Shown here in pieces: positions 22,101 through 30,889 of a stretch of DNA of 48,231 bases. The translations under genes and the position numbers were made by a program. Numbering within the stretch: position 1 is the first letter of the stretch; every line of letters begins with the position of its first letter. This DNA comes from a virus. Location: positions 1 to 48,231 of IMG/VR virus record IMGVR_UViG_3300028859_000030, one strand, 5' to 3'. The notes under the pieces were generated by a model. The model saw only the letters and a list, made by a program, of their open reading frames with translations. It did no database searches and had not been told where the DNA came from.

Positions 22101-23076
22101 TGGAACGACCGCACCGCTGACTTGCACAGGATTTACGAGTGGAAGTTTTTACCAGATTTCGGCAGGAATAACAGGCAACACGGGCAGTGGGACGGTAACA
22201 GTCGCAATCGGGACAGCACAGACGTATACCAGCAGCACGGCGGCAAGCAGCACACTCACATTCAGTCCGAAGGCGAATGGAACTTCGCTTACCTACACGC
22301 CGACTGCGGCTTTTAACGGGACGATAGCGATCAGCGCAAAGAAGATCAACCCCATCACAACCTTTTCGTACACGGGGAAAGACTCGACTGGCGCAGTATC
22401 GACTACCATGCTGTATCAAGGCTTGGCTTCTTTGCACAACATTTTCGAGGGCGGGGGCGGAACATATAACACGACCGGCAGCTACAACTCCGCGCAGGGG
22501 TACAATGCCCTCTACTCCAACACGACCGGCAACTACAACTCCGCGCAGGGGTACAATGTCCTCTACTCCAACACGACCGGCAACTACAACTCCGCGCAGG
22601 GTTACCAGGCTGGTCAATTTATCAGCGACGGTTCGACAGCCAACGCAACCTCTTCAAACAGCGTCTACCTAGGCGCTAACACGGAGGCAAAGGCCAGCGG
22701 CGACACGAATGAAAATGTGATTGGCAACGGAGCAGTTGGGAACGGCAGCAACACCTCAACGGTGGGCAACACTGCAACGGTGGGAACCTGGTTGAACGGC
22801 ACTCAGCACATCACAGCAACAGCGCCCATAACCTCAGCGGGAACTATCGCGGCCTACTCCACCAATGCGGGTGGCGAGATCACCGGCCTGAGCGCGGCAA
22901 CATCCGTGACTATCACCTTTGCCAATTCTGGATGGACAAATGCGGCGTTTTGCACGGCGAACGCGAGTACAACGCTGGCAACCAACGTCTACAACAGCGC
23001 ACAAAGCAACACGGCGGTGACGTTCACCTTCCCATCACTGACCGGCAACCTCTTCTATCACTGCGAAGGAAACTAA
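19126..23076 (+). CDS. large GC-rich tail fibre with signal peptide and beta-helix modules
   Basis: This 1316-aa protein starts with a lipoprotein/Sec-like signal sequence (MLAKKLLFLFLCLLPINLIAQ), unusual for a phage fibre. It then carries glycine/alanine/threonine-rich repeats. Two right-handed beta-helix (pectate-lyase-like) modules have matching leaders (YAGATADVQITAALADISSG and FPGADVGAKINACLAALPSG). A carbohydrate-binding-like beta domain comes near residue 960. Three 17-residue repeats (NTTGNYNSAQGYNALYS) of the trimeric adhesin type follow, then a C-terminal knob. The gene is far richer in GC than its neighbours, and the modules recall acidobacterial proteins. It overlaps the upstream attachment-module gene. 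Confidence 0.75.
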   Translation: MLAKKLLFLFLCLLPINLIAQNITTVNIHNGGTGANTAAGAWANLFTGAGIAANCPVLATASNGAITCSSFTGLPSGWTATGSGSSQVVTAPGTFAVGTPIAPSITLDGSTGNGTFSGTVTAGAVNSIVSSCSYAGATADVQITAALADISSGGTVDARCYGALTIYIAAQVHVAPGSMSGPSQTLLFDPATNVLPSTNSTNMFLKGPNGTIKGLHTTFPSTAAYTGKEITINENSIDGATGGVEDFNFNVSAESAEGQPGGYGIYVSSTASYYGIAFIPFKHIRCYGGYRCIYISASSNGWVNDNIFEDVQATGSGAGIELNATGNPTLGNAINNTFFGYTYENPSGIGGVGILYSGTSFIQNSFIGGGASIDGTGAVFQNTNTFAASIGSLSYFSPIWGNVSNNSFASGTATNGTATTSFQTNSSLLNNGVTSAGENLTGYGFGVNGAGGNYYQQGAAFGAYLKTFNTAGFKWYCMYGSNNPSLCATLDPSGNFLVPGSMSSPAIIPTNITPSTSPVCANGTGGALTTTGCAGGSGSYLPLTGGTLTGALSGTSASFSGNVAAGAVNGVYSVAQFPGADVGAKINACLAALPSGKGTCDTRGLGTGVFPMAQITIGNGQKLQCDFGQEFQPTTAAETMVIQNNNSIITGCWFDASNQAAFSGEVISYTDNYRDGSQTTLEHSKLTAYPVRTGTAIYISATNAATQSIYTVAFNDVTIEGFQYGRYLTATTTGFINSVSFNGVQDSYSIIGTEINPTSTGLIARNNFIADNFQALIPGDIGIQIDGAGTWQQNYWTNLSIWDTNNGIVINNTTTNAGNFFFGSFDGYAVTDPTGTNTFCNQYNGVCKYGNTITLEASSIRSFGSVGGANLYAGGVLPFASQSEAMAGFNASTGNGEADWYTGLYTGASSYAHQWWAPNSSGTAWQSLMTLNDSGTLTPIGGLSTPILTVGSITSPAATSATDSASLGPELTTSGTCSGTGWTGTYPNYVAPGTTAPLTCTGFTSGSFYQISAGITGNTGSGTVTVAIGTAQTYTSSTAASSTLTFSPKANGTSLTYTPTAAFNGTIAISAKKINPITTFSYTGKDSTGAVSTTMLYQGLASLHNIFEGGGGTYNTTGSYNSAQGYNALYSNTTGNYNSAQGYNVLYSNTTGNYNSAQGYQAGQFISDGSTANATSSNSVYLGANTEAKASGDTNENVIGNGAVGNGSNTSTVGNTATVGTWLNGTQHITATAPITSAGTIAAYSTNAGGEITGLSAATSVTITFANSGWTNAAFCTANASTTLATNVYNSAQSNTAVTFTFPSLTGNLFYHCEGN
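22468..22617 (+). repeat. 51-bp tandem repeat in the fibre gene
   Basis: Three nearly identical 51-bp units start at about 22469, 22520 and 22571, coding for NTTG-(S/N)-YNSAQGY-N-(A/V)-LYS. Such exact DNA repeats allow slippage that changes fibre length. The unit pattern matches trimeric head/stalk repeats of adhesins. Confidence 0.85.
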
Positions 23077-23084
23077 GGAGCATC

Positions 23085-23456
23085 ATGGCAGACAGAATCA
23101 CAACTATGCAGAGCAACTCGGATGGGAGCTACGACTTCGGCTTCCTGTTTGATAACGGCGCGGGAATCACCGGGGAGACGGATGTTAATGTTCTCGCTCC
23201 AATCGGCACCCCAGCGGTCTACGCCAGCGACGGAATTACGATCCTGACGGCGGCTGTCCCTGCGGAGAGCGGTTCTCACCCATCCAATTACTGGGCAAGC
23301 ATGGTGTCGGGGGCTGAGGTCCAGTCAAGCAGTCATCATATCTGGATCAAGAACGTGGAGATCAGCTACATCTGGAGCACAGGTAGGTCCATAATGAAAC
23401 TTCCTCCCCCATCCTTGTTTTTAGACCAAATAGGTAACTACATTAACAGGCTCTAA
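23085..23456 (+). CDS. small protein downstream of the GC-rich fibre
   Basis: This 123-aa protein (MADRITTMQSNSDGSYDFGF...) starts after AAGGAGCATC. The first 100 residues or so are encoded in GC-rich DNA like the fibre gene, whereas the last 20 (KLPPPSLFLDQIGNYINRL) are in AT-rich phage-like DNA. The gene therefore spans the edge of the GC-rich block, and the C-terminal tail may have been fused on. The product could be a fibre chaperone or a virion protein. I recognise no family. Confidence 0.6.
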   Translation: MADRITTMQSNSDGSYDFGFLFDNGAGITGETDVNVLAPIGTPAVYASDGITILTAAVPAESGSHPSNYWASMVSGAEVQSSSHHIWIKNVEISYIWSTGRSIMKLPPPSLFLDQIGNYINRL

Positions 23457-23476
23457 ATCTACTATTTTTCAAAGCA

Positions 23477-23482
23477 TAAATA
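23477..23482 (+). promoter_or_regulatory. T4-late-like TAAATA box, leaderless
   Basis: TAAATA lies five bases before the ATG of the 2440-aa structural gene, the same spacing as at 2275, 3582 and 43171. There is no Shine-Dalgarno sequence in the short interval. Confidence 0.55.
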
Positions 23483-23487
23483 TACTT

Positions 23488-26400
23488 ATGCCAATATCAA
23501 AAACAATAGATTTTTTACCGCCATATTTACGAACGCGTCCGAATAAAAGATTTCTAGATAGCACGTTAGATGTGCTAACTTCCCCACCACAACTATCTAG
23601 ATTTAATGGTTATATCGGAAGACAATGGAAAAATGGCACATTGCTAGACGGCTCTTACCTATTAGAGTCAACCGCGCCTAGGCAGAATTATCAATTAGAA
23701 TCAGCGTTTGTTACGACAGACGACCAAAATAACATAACCAATATTTCTAATTTTATTGATGTACTTAATGCTACCTCAAACAAAGATGGCATCGTATCTG
23801 ACTGGGCTCGAATATTAACTTCCGGAATGTATAGTTGGAAGGGATTTGTCGACATCGACAAATTAATAAATTATCAAAATTATTATTGGCTGTATCAACC
23901 GGTAGATAATATTCAATCCGTTAATGCATGGTACTGGAATAATAGCATAGAAATTAATGATTCTATTAATAATGTGCAGGGCCATATTTCTTATATAACA
24001 TCAGATAATATAACATTATTAGACGGCATGATTGTATCAATTGCTAACGTAAGTTATATTGTTGAAGGTGTTGGAAAAGAAATTGTTTTAATTCCGTTAA
24101 CAAACATTCTAACTCCTTCGTTTGCCGCCGATCAAAATAATCCTCCTGATTATTTGACAATAAACCGTTCTGCTCCAGATCTTAATTTATGGAGTCGCTC
24201 AAACTTATGGGTACATAAAGATACAGTCAATGCTATAATATCAGCGCTGTCCTTGGAAAATACTCCCCAGAGTTTCATAGCAGCAAATCGGCCAATAATT
24301 GAATTTATACCTTTAGTTTTATTTGATCAGGGAAGAATTGGTCTATCACCAGTTACATACGTCGATTTTTACACACCTAATGCTTTTTCAATTGTACAAG
24401 GTGCAGCTAGTTTTTCATATAATGGTACATCACTAAAATCTGGTGATAGTGTAATTTTTGCCGGCGACAAAAACAGCAACGTACGAGCAACACTTTATAC
24501 CGTTAATTTTATTGATCCAAATAATACAAATAACTTTGTAATTCATCTTTCCCCATCGCAAGTCGCGGTCGAGAATAATTGTACATTGGTTACAAGCAGC
24601 AATGAGACAATAATATTTGACGGATCAAATTGGGCTGTATCCTCGCAGAATAAAACCGGTATTAATCAGGCGCCGTTATTTGATGTGTTTGATCTGAATG
24701 GTAATAGTCTTGCTAATGTTTCATTTTATCCAGATTCAGATTTTGCCGGCAGCAGTCTTTTTTCATATGAAATTGGAGTAGGATTAAATGATTCTGTATT
24801 GGGATTTCCGCTGTCATATGGTCCAATTGGCAATCTAAACGATGTTATTTTTACAAATAATTATGTATCTGATACTTTTTCCTATCTAACTACAGGAACC
24901 AATCCGCAAAGCATTATTATAGGAAGAGCGCACCAAATTGATTCGATTTCCCATGATGAATCAATATATGATGCGTGGCAATATGTTAACGGTGATAGGC
25001 AATTATATCAAAATACTGTCGCTTTTGGATCGAATATTATTCGAATGGTTGGAACATTATTAAATGGATTGTCACCACAGATTTTTGTAGATGGCACCAA
25101 ACTATCAGCCGATCAATTTACCGTTGTCCAACTCGGTGAAAAAATTGTTGTTACCATTAAATTTGATCTAATCTCTGTAAATAGTGTTGTTTTTCTTAAA
25201 ATTCAAAGTGCAACACCAATAACAAATGCTTGGTACGACGTTCCTTCGGCATTTAGCAATAATCCTCTAGGCCAAAGTTTGCCTGTATTAACAATGAGTA
25301 ATATTAGAGATCATGCTACTACAAGCCAGGTTAACGCAAATGATTCTAGCCGCATAATAGACTTACAGCTTAATTCTTATCAGGGCGTTGCTGGAAGTAT
25401 GCTATATCAAGAATCATTACCAATTTTGCCAGCCCTATTATTAACAAACCCCCAGTTTGATATAGATCAGGCTATTAGATCAGCGGGTGAAGACTATATT
25501 TCCTTTAAACAAAAATTAATTAATACGTTTTCCCAGATTTCAAATGCGCAAAATTTATCATCGAAACAGGTGGTTGATACCGCATTACAGACTATTGCCT
25601 CGATTTACACATCTGGCCAACCCTGGGCTTCAAGCGATATGTGTTACTGGGGCGGGAAGCAAACGTCGATAACAGTTTCTAATGTTAGAGCTGTTACATT
25701 TAATTTAACACAAGTTTATAATTGGAATGCTTCAAATTATCAATCGTTACAGGTTTACATAAATGGAACCCAACTTACGTATGGAATTGATTATAAAACT
25801 ACAGATAATATACTAACTATATTACGAACATTAAACCTAAAAGATTTAATTAATATATATGAGATTTCCAACACTAGTGGATCTTTCATACCGGCAACTC
25901 CAACTAAGTTAGGTCTTGCTGCGGCATTCATTCCGCAAATGTATATCGATTATACATATCAAACTCCTAGAAAAGTTATTCAAGGTCATGACGGAAGCAT
26001 AACAGAATGCTTCAATGATTATCGTGATAATTTACTTTTGGATTATGAATTACGTGTATATAATAATCTTAAGGTTAACAATCAACAGTGGGTTGATATT
26101 ATAGAAACCCGGGTTCATCAAACAAGTAAATTTGCAACCGGCGTTTATTCTGAAGCCGAACAATTAAATATTTCGCAAAGAATGTTTTATGAATGGACGG
26201 CACAATATAATATCAGTTCAGATAATAATTTCTACGACGAGAATAATCTATTTACCTGGAACTGGAATTCAAGTCTTGATAAATTTGGGCAACCATTATT
26301 AGGATACTGGAGGGGAATTTATGATTGGTTCTATAATTCCGAGAATGTAAATACTCGTCCATGGGAAATGCTTAATCTGTCGATTAAGCCGTCATGGTGG

Positions 26401-29400
26401 GATGCAACATATGGTCCAGCACCATATACCGGCGAAAATAATGTAATGTGGAATGATATTGCAAATGGTATTATTCGTAATCCAAATGGCATTTCCCTTA
26501 GTAGTTATGGAACCAGAGTGGGAATGCTGGATGTTATTCCCGTGAACGAAAATGGTATTTTATTGAATCCTAATGAGGCAGTAGTAGGAACATTTAATAA
26601 TAGCTCCTCACCCGATGGATTTATTTATGGAGACTGCGGCCCAGTAGAAACTGCTTGGAAACGAAGTAGCATATATCCGTTTTCAAGATTACGCGCATTA
26701 ATTCTTCAAAATCCTTTATTCATGCTAGGTACCACGTGGGATATGAATAATTATACCCCAACGAACGGGGCATATCAATTTAAATTTCAAAATAATTTTT
26801 TCGCTTCAAATAATCAGATAATAATTAATAGCGTCGATGCAACCCCTGTTAATAGCATCGTTAATTATTCAGTAGAATATATTCGACGCAATGGGCAGGA
26901 TCCTTCTATATTAAGAACAACATTAAATTCTACATTTGTAGAATTAGCTTACAGTATGGCAGGATTTACCGATGTTCAAAATTTATCGGTATTTGCTTCG
27001 CCGAACAACCCAGCAGATGTCGGGGCCGAGGAAATGATCCCGGATGCCGATTACTCCTTGTTCCTTAATACTAGCACCCCGGTAGGTACAATCAATTATA
27101 GTGGGGTAATTATCTCAATTGCCGGCAATAATACGGGGTATAAAATAACTGGATACAATCGTAATAATCCATACTTTACCATTTATGCCGCTGCCACCAC
27201 CGCGGCGTCGATTCCGTTGGGAGTTGGAAATAATAACTTTACATATCCTGCTATTTTCAGTAGTAAAACAACAATTATACCTTATAATACAACATTGCCG
27301 GATCAGCAATCGGTTATTAATTTTCTTGCAGGATATGGTCAATTTTTATTAACAAATGGAATTTCATTTAATGTAAACATCGATCAAGATAAAATCGACT
27401 GGTCAAATGCGGCTCTGCAATTTGTTAAATGGAGTCTAGTTAATTGGGGAAGCAATGATCTATCATTAGTTCTTAATCCTAGTTCTGCAATAATTGAATA
27501 CACAGCAACGTCCGGAACTTTATATGATTTATCGGATCCACTGTCTAGTCTAGTTCTCGATGTAAATGGTAATTCTGTTGATCCTAAATATTTCGATGTA
27601 TATAGAACTGGGAATACAGTATCTATAACAAATCAAGACGGCAGCGTATTTGCGTGCATCGCTGCAAATATTGTTAACTATGAACACCGATTTGTTATTA
27701 ATAATGTTTCAGAATTTAATGATATAATTTACGACCCCGTCACTGGATCGCGACAAAATAGACTCTTAATATCTGGGCAGAAAACAGCCAACTGGACTGG
27801 CTCTCTAGATATTCCTGGCTTTATTTTAACAACAAATCAAGTTGATTCCTGGATTCCAAATAAAGATTATCTATTGGGTGCAGTGGTTAAATGGAAAAAT
27901 TTTAATTACATCGCGAACTCTGACATTATAGGAGCTGCTTCTTTCCAATATAGTCAATTTAAGCGTATTTCTACAACTTTTACAAATCAATTACTACCAA
28001 ACCTATCACTTAAAGCTGTTGATTTAAGTAATGCATACAATATTAATTATCGACCATATTTAACAGACTTAGTGACACTAAGAAATAACACTATTGGGTA
28101 CGTCGAGCGAGACTGGCTATCTTCATTGGGCATCGATCCAGCCGGGCAAACAAATTTTTATCGAGGATGGATTAAAGAAAAAGGCACGGTAAATGCGCTG
28201 AACAGTTACGGACGCGGGTCTACCTCGAAGTTTAACACCCAGGTTTCATTAAATGAAGAATACGCAATGAAAGTCGGTGAATACGGTGCCACAGCTAGAA
28301 CCGGATATGGTGACGTGAGTCTTCCACCCTCAACCAATACACAAAATCCATTGGTTATATCGTTTGTCTCTACTCCAGATATCAACGATACCTCAACAAT
28401 TCAAGTTACTCCATTTAATCTATATGAAAAATCTACTAACTGGCAGAATGATTTTATTCAAAATTATGGTAATCTTAAATTAACCAATCCTAAATTCATT
28501 GACGGCGGGCCAATATTACCAGAAAATATTATTTCTCAGGCCTATCAAAAAATTCCAGAATTTATCGAATCAGATGAAGCATCATTATTCTTTGCAAATA
28601 TTTCGACAATGATGCAAAGCACCTCACAAGATAATATATTAAAAATCGCTGAAAATCAGGGTTCATTTTGGATCGAGTCTAATACACTTGCCGATGGACC
28701 AAATCAATGGGATGTTATAACTTTTACCGGAGCAAACACAAAAATAAACTCTATAACCCAACTAACATCTAATTCTATTAGTTTTGGAATTTCGACGGAT
28801 ATCGGAGTAGTTAAAAATGATGTTATTATTATTGATCATTCTGATACTAATTCAAATATTTCCATCAGAGGAACTTTTAAAATTTTAGATTACTATATTG
28901 CACCTACTGCAAATAGCTATGCAAATCTAACGATTGTAGGTAATTTTGCAAATTCAAATATCTCAAATATTAGTTACGTTCCGGCGTGGGATGAATTGTC
29001 AATATGGACTAACCGAAGTCTAAGAGGAAAATCTATAGCCGAAAGTAATATATCAGCGGTTGACGATCATATATATGTTACAACCGATTCTTTTGGTGAA
29101 GCAGCATATACACTAATTACCCCATATGCCACCGAAATAGCATATGAGGATGTAATTAATCAAGATTTAGTTGCCTCTTTATTCTATGATTCTGCTTCAC
29201 AAATGATATGGTCCGGAAAACCATCATCGGCTGATGGTTTTGGAGAAGTAGAAATACGAGTGTTATCACAAACAATTACTTCAAATAATATTGCTCTACC
29301 TGCGTTAGATTCTAAAATATATGCAATTGAGCCGTTAAATCCGACAACCTTTAATTTGGGCCGAAAAGTTATATGCCATCAAGGAATAGGAGCAATCTCA

Positions 29401-30810
29401 GCAACAACAAGATACAATAATATTCTTACTAATATTGGACAGGTATATATTACTCAATTAAACGACTTAAATGTACCAATTGTCACTCAAATTTTAAGCG
29501 GCGATGGTGTTACCATGCCAACTTTAAATAATTCAAATTTTGGTTATAATTTTGCAATGAGTGATAATAATTGGTTATATGTCTCAATTCAATCTATGAC
29601 CGCTGCGGGATTTGCCGGTATAGCAGTATATTCACTGCAAACGGTTCCGTTACTTTCATATTCAGTTCTTTCAACGACAAGTAATTCAATTACAGTTAAT
29701 AACAGCATTCTAGATGAATATAGCATAAAAATTGTTTTAAATTATCCTAATGCTATTCCAAATATTCTAGTACCCGGAATTGATTATAGTATATCTTCGG
29801 GTAATGTGATTAATATAATTAATCCAAATATAATAATTTCTGATTCGGATATTGTTTCAGTATCTGGCTTAACCAAATATTATAAATTTCAAGGCAGTTT
29901 AATTGATCCGACGGGACAAAATTCTGGGTTTGGGACATCGATGGCGTGCGACGCAGCAGGAGAAATAATAGCTGTCGGCGTACCACAATTTAATAGTAAT
30001 TTTGGTGGAATTATAATTTTTAATAGAGTTATTGAAAAAACTTATAAAGCCGCAGCTACGGCCAACATAACAACAATAAATCCATTTTCATCTATTTCTT
30101 CAATAACTGTTAATGGACAATTATTATCACCTTCGAAATACTCATATCCGAGTGATAATCCTACTAATATTAGTTTTTCTCCTAATTTATTAGCGGGGAG
30201 TGTCATTCAAATCGAAGGATTTTGCTTCGCACTTTCACAATTTATACAGCCGCCAAATGGTACAGATTACTATTTTGGGATGTCATTAGACGTACAGAAT
30301 AATCAGTTAATAGTAGGCAGCCCTGGTAGTAACAATAATACAGGAGCAATTTATTTGTACTCACTTGATACTCAACTAGCATCTACAAAAAGTATTCCTC
30401 TGTCAGATTTAGTATTGAATACACCGTCATTTAATGTAAATGATTGGGTTATCACTCGATCTGGAACTGATGCATTAACTTTGGTTAATGATATTAATTC
30501 TTTATCTAATTATTCGGGGATTACAGCATCTATAGCTAATAATAATTTGATTTTATTTATAGATCAAACATTACAATCCACCGGTATAACTAATTTTCCA
30601 TATACCTGGACAAATACCGAAATTACTTTTACTCCGCCTGCAATTACCGGAAATATTTTTCGAGATCGCCCGCCAACATCAATTTTTCAAGCATTGTGGA
30701 GTCTTAAGAACTCCGGCGGCGACCTTGGGAATATTTCGCCAATTATCCCCCCTGGTATTCATCACTTCTCTCCGATGACAACGACTGCACCGTTAAGAGG
30801 CATTATTTAA
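23488..30810 (+). CDS. giant tail/baseplate structural protein (T4-like cyanophage type)
   Basis: This 2440-aa protein opens with IDFLPPYLRTRPNKRFLDSTLDVLTSPPQLSRFNGYIGRQWKNG, then PRQNYQLESAFVTTDDQNNITNISNFIDVLN and DIDKLINYQNYYWL. These blocks match, to my recollection, the very large structural proteins of T4-like marine phages. The middle has aromatic-rich domains (FNDYRDNLLLDYELRVYNNLK, VMWNDIANGIIRNP, WKRSSIYPFSRLRALILQNP). The second half has beta-propeller-like repeats (QGSLIDPTGQNSGFGTSMACDAAGEIIAVGVPQ and FGMSLDVQNNQLIVGSPG). It has no signal peptide. In the relatives I remember, this and the next gene are one polypeptide; here they are separate. Confidence 0.8.
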   Translation: MPISKTIDFLPPYLRTRPNKRFLDSTLDVLTSPPQLSRFNGYIGRQWKNGTLLDGSYLLESTAPRQNYQLESAFVTTDDQNNITNISNFIDVLNATSNKDGIVSDWARILTSGMYSWKGFVDIDKLINYQNYYWLYQPVDNIQSVNAWYWNNSIEINDSINNVQGHISYITSDNITLLDGMIVSIANVSYIVEGVGKEIVLIPLTNILTPSFAADQNNPPDYLTINRSAPDLNLWSRSNLWVHKDTVNAIISALSLENTPQSFIAANRPIIEFIPLVLFDQGRIGLSPVTYVDFYTPNAFSIVQGAASFSYNGTSLKSGDSVIFAGDKNSNVRATLYTVNFIDPNNTNNFVIHLSPSQVAVENNCTLVTSSNETIIFDGSNWAVSSQNKTGINQAPLFDVFDLNGNSLANVSFYPDSDFAGSSLFSYEIGVGLNDSVLGFPLSYGPIGNLNDVIFTNNYVSDTFSYLTTGTNPQSIIIGRAHQIDSISHDESIYDAWQYVNGDRQLYQNTVAFGSNIIRMVGTLLNGLSPQIFVDGTKLSADQFTVVQLGEKIVVTIKFDLISVNSVVFLKIQSATPITNAWYDVPSAFSNNPLGQSLPVLTMSNIRDHATTSQVNANDSSRIIDLQLNSYQGVAGSMLYQESLPILPALLLTNPQFDIDQAIRSAGEDYISFKQKLINTFSQISNAQNLSSKQVVDTALQTIASIYTSGQPWASSDMCYWGGKQTSITVSNVRAVTFNLTQVYNWNASNYQSLQVYINGTQLTYGIDYKTTDNILTILRTLNLKDLINIYEISNTSGSFIPATPTKLGLAAAFIPQMYIDYTYQTPRKVIQGHDGSITECFNDYRDNLLLDYELRVYNNLKVNNQQWVDIIETRVHQTSKFATGVYSEAEQLNISQRMFYEWTAQYNISSDNNFYDENNLFTWNWNSSLDKFGQPLLGYWRGIYDWFYNSENVNTRPWEMLNLSIKPSWWDATYGPAPYTGENNVMWNDIANGIIRNPNGISLSSYGTRVGMLDVIPVNENGILLNPNEAVVGTFNNSSSPDGFIYGDCGPVETAWKRSSIYPFSRLRALILQNPLFMLGTTWDMNNYTPTNGAYQFKFQNNFFASNNQIIINSVDATPVNSIVNYSVEYIRRNGQDPSILRTTLNSTFVELAYSMAGFTDVQNLSVFASPNNPADVGAEEMIPDADYSLFLNTSTPVGTINYSGVIISIAGNNTGYKITGYNRNNPYFTIYAAATTAASIPLGVGNNNFTYPAIFSSKTTIIPYNTTLPDQQSVINFLAGYGQFLLTNGISFNVNIDQDKIDWSNAALQFVKWSLVNWGSNDLSLVLNPSSAIIEYTATSGTLYDLSDPLSSLVLDVNGNSVDPKYFDVYRTGNTVSITNQDGSVFACIAANIVNYEHRFVINNVSEFNDIIYDPVTGSRQNRLLISGQKTANWTGSLDIPGFILTTNQVDSWIPNKDYLLGAVVKWKNFNYIANSDIIGAASFQYSQFKRISTTFTNQLLPNLSLKAVDLSNAYNINYRPYLTDLVTLRNNTIGYVERDWLSSLGIDPAGQTNFYRGWIKEKGTVNALNSYGRGSTSKFNTQVSLNEEYAMKVGEYGATARTGYGDVSLPPSTNTQNPLVISFVSTPDINDTSTIQVTPFNLYEKSTNWQNDFIQNYGNLKLTNPKFIDGGPILPENIISQAYQKIPEFIESDEASLFFANISTMMQSTSQDNILKIAENQGSFWIESNTLADGPNQWDVITFTGANTKINSITQLTSNSISFGISTDIGVVKNDVIIIDHSDTNSNISIRGTFKILDYYIAPTANSYANLTIVGNFANSNISNISYVPAWDELSIWTNRSLRGKSIAESNISAVDDHIYVTTDSFGEAAYTLITPYATEIAYEDVINQDLVASLFYDSASQMIWSGKPSSADGFGEVEIRVLSQTITSNNIALPALDSKIYAIEPLNPTTFNLGRKVICHQGIGAISATTRYNNILTNIGQVYITQLNDLNVPIVTQILSGDGVTMPTLNNSNFGYNFAMSDNNWLYVSIQSMTAAGFAGIAVYSLQTVPLLSYSVLSTTSNSITVNNSILDEYSIKIVLNYPNAIPNILVPGIDYSISSGNVINIINPNIIISDSDIVSVSGLTKYYKFQGSLIDPTGQNSGFGTSMACDAAGEIIAVGVPQFNSNFGGIIIFNRVIEKTYKAAATANITTINPFSSISSITVNGQLLSPSKYSYPSDNPTNISFSPNLLAGSVIQIEGFCFALSQFIQPPNGTDYYFGMSLDVQNNQLIVGSPGSNNNTGAIYLYSLDTQLASTKSIPLSDLVLNTPSFNVNDWVITRSGTDALTLVNDINSLSNYSGITASIANNNLILFIDQTLQSTGITNFPYTWTNTEITFTPPAITGNIFRDRPPTSIFQALWSLKNSGGDLGNISPIIPPGIHHFSPMTTTAPLRGII

Positions 30811-30815
30811 ATCGT

Positions 30816-30848
30816 GAACTGCCATGTCCGTTAGAGATATGGCAATTC
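30816..30848 (+). terminator. hairpin after the giant structural gene
   Basis: GAACTGCCATGTC (30816-30828) pairs with GATATGGCAATTC (30836-30848) over 13 bp, with two G-U pairs. No strong T run follows, so it could be a weak terminator or a processing site. A TAAATA box (30867-30872) follows, before the next gene. Confidence 0.45.
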
Positions 30849-30889
30849 AAGCTCAATAATTGGGGATAAATAAGAAGAGGGAGTAATCT

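Noticed and set aside
21897-22316. 139-aa plus-strand frame in the fibre gene
   Set aside because: Shadow frame in GC-rich DNA, entirely inside the 1316-aa gene, with no start signals.
22003-22617. 204-aa minus-strand frame in the fibre gene
   Set aside because: It is the complement of the GC-rich repeat region. The repeated LRGVVVAGRVG units mirror the 51-bp repeats. No ribosome binding site and low plausibility.
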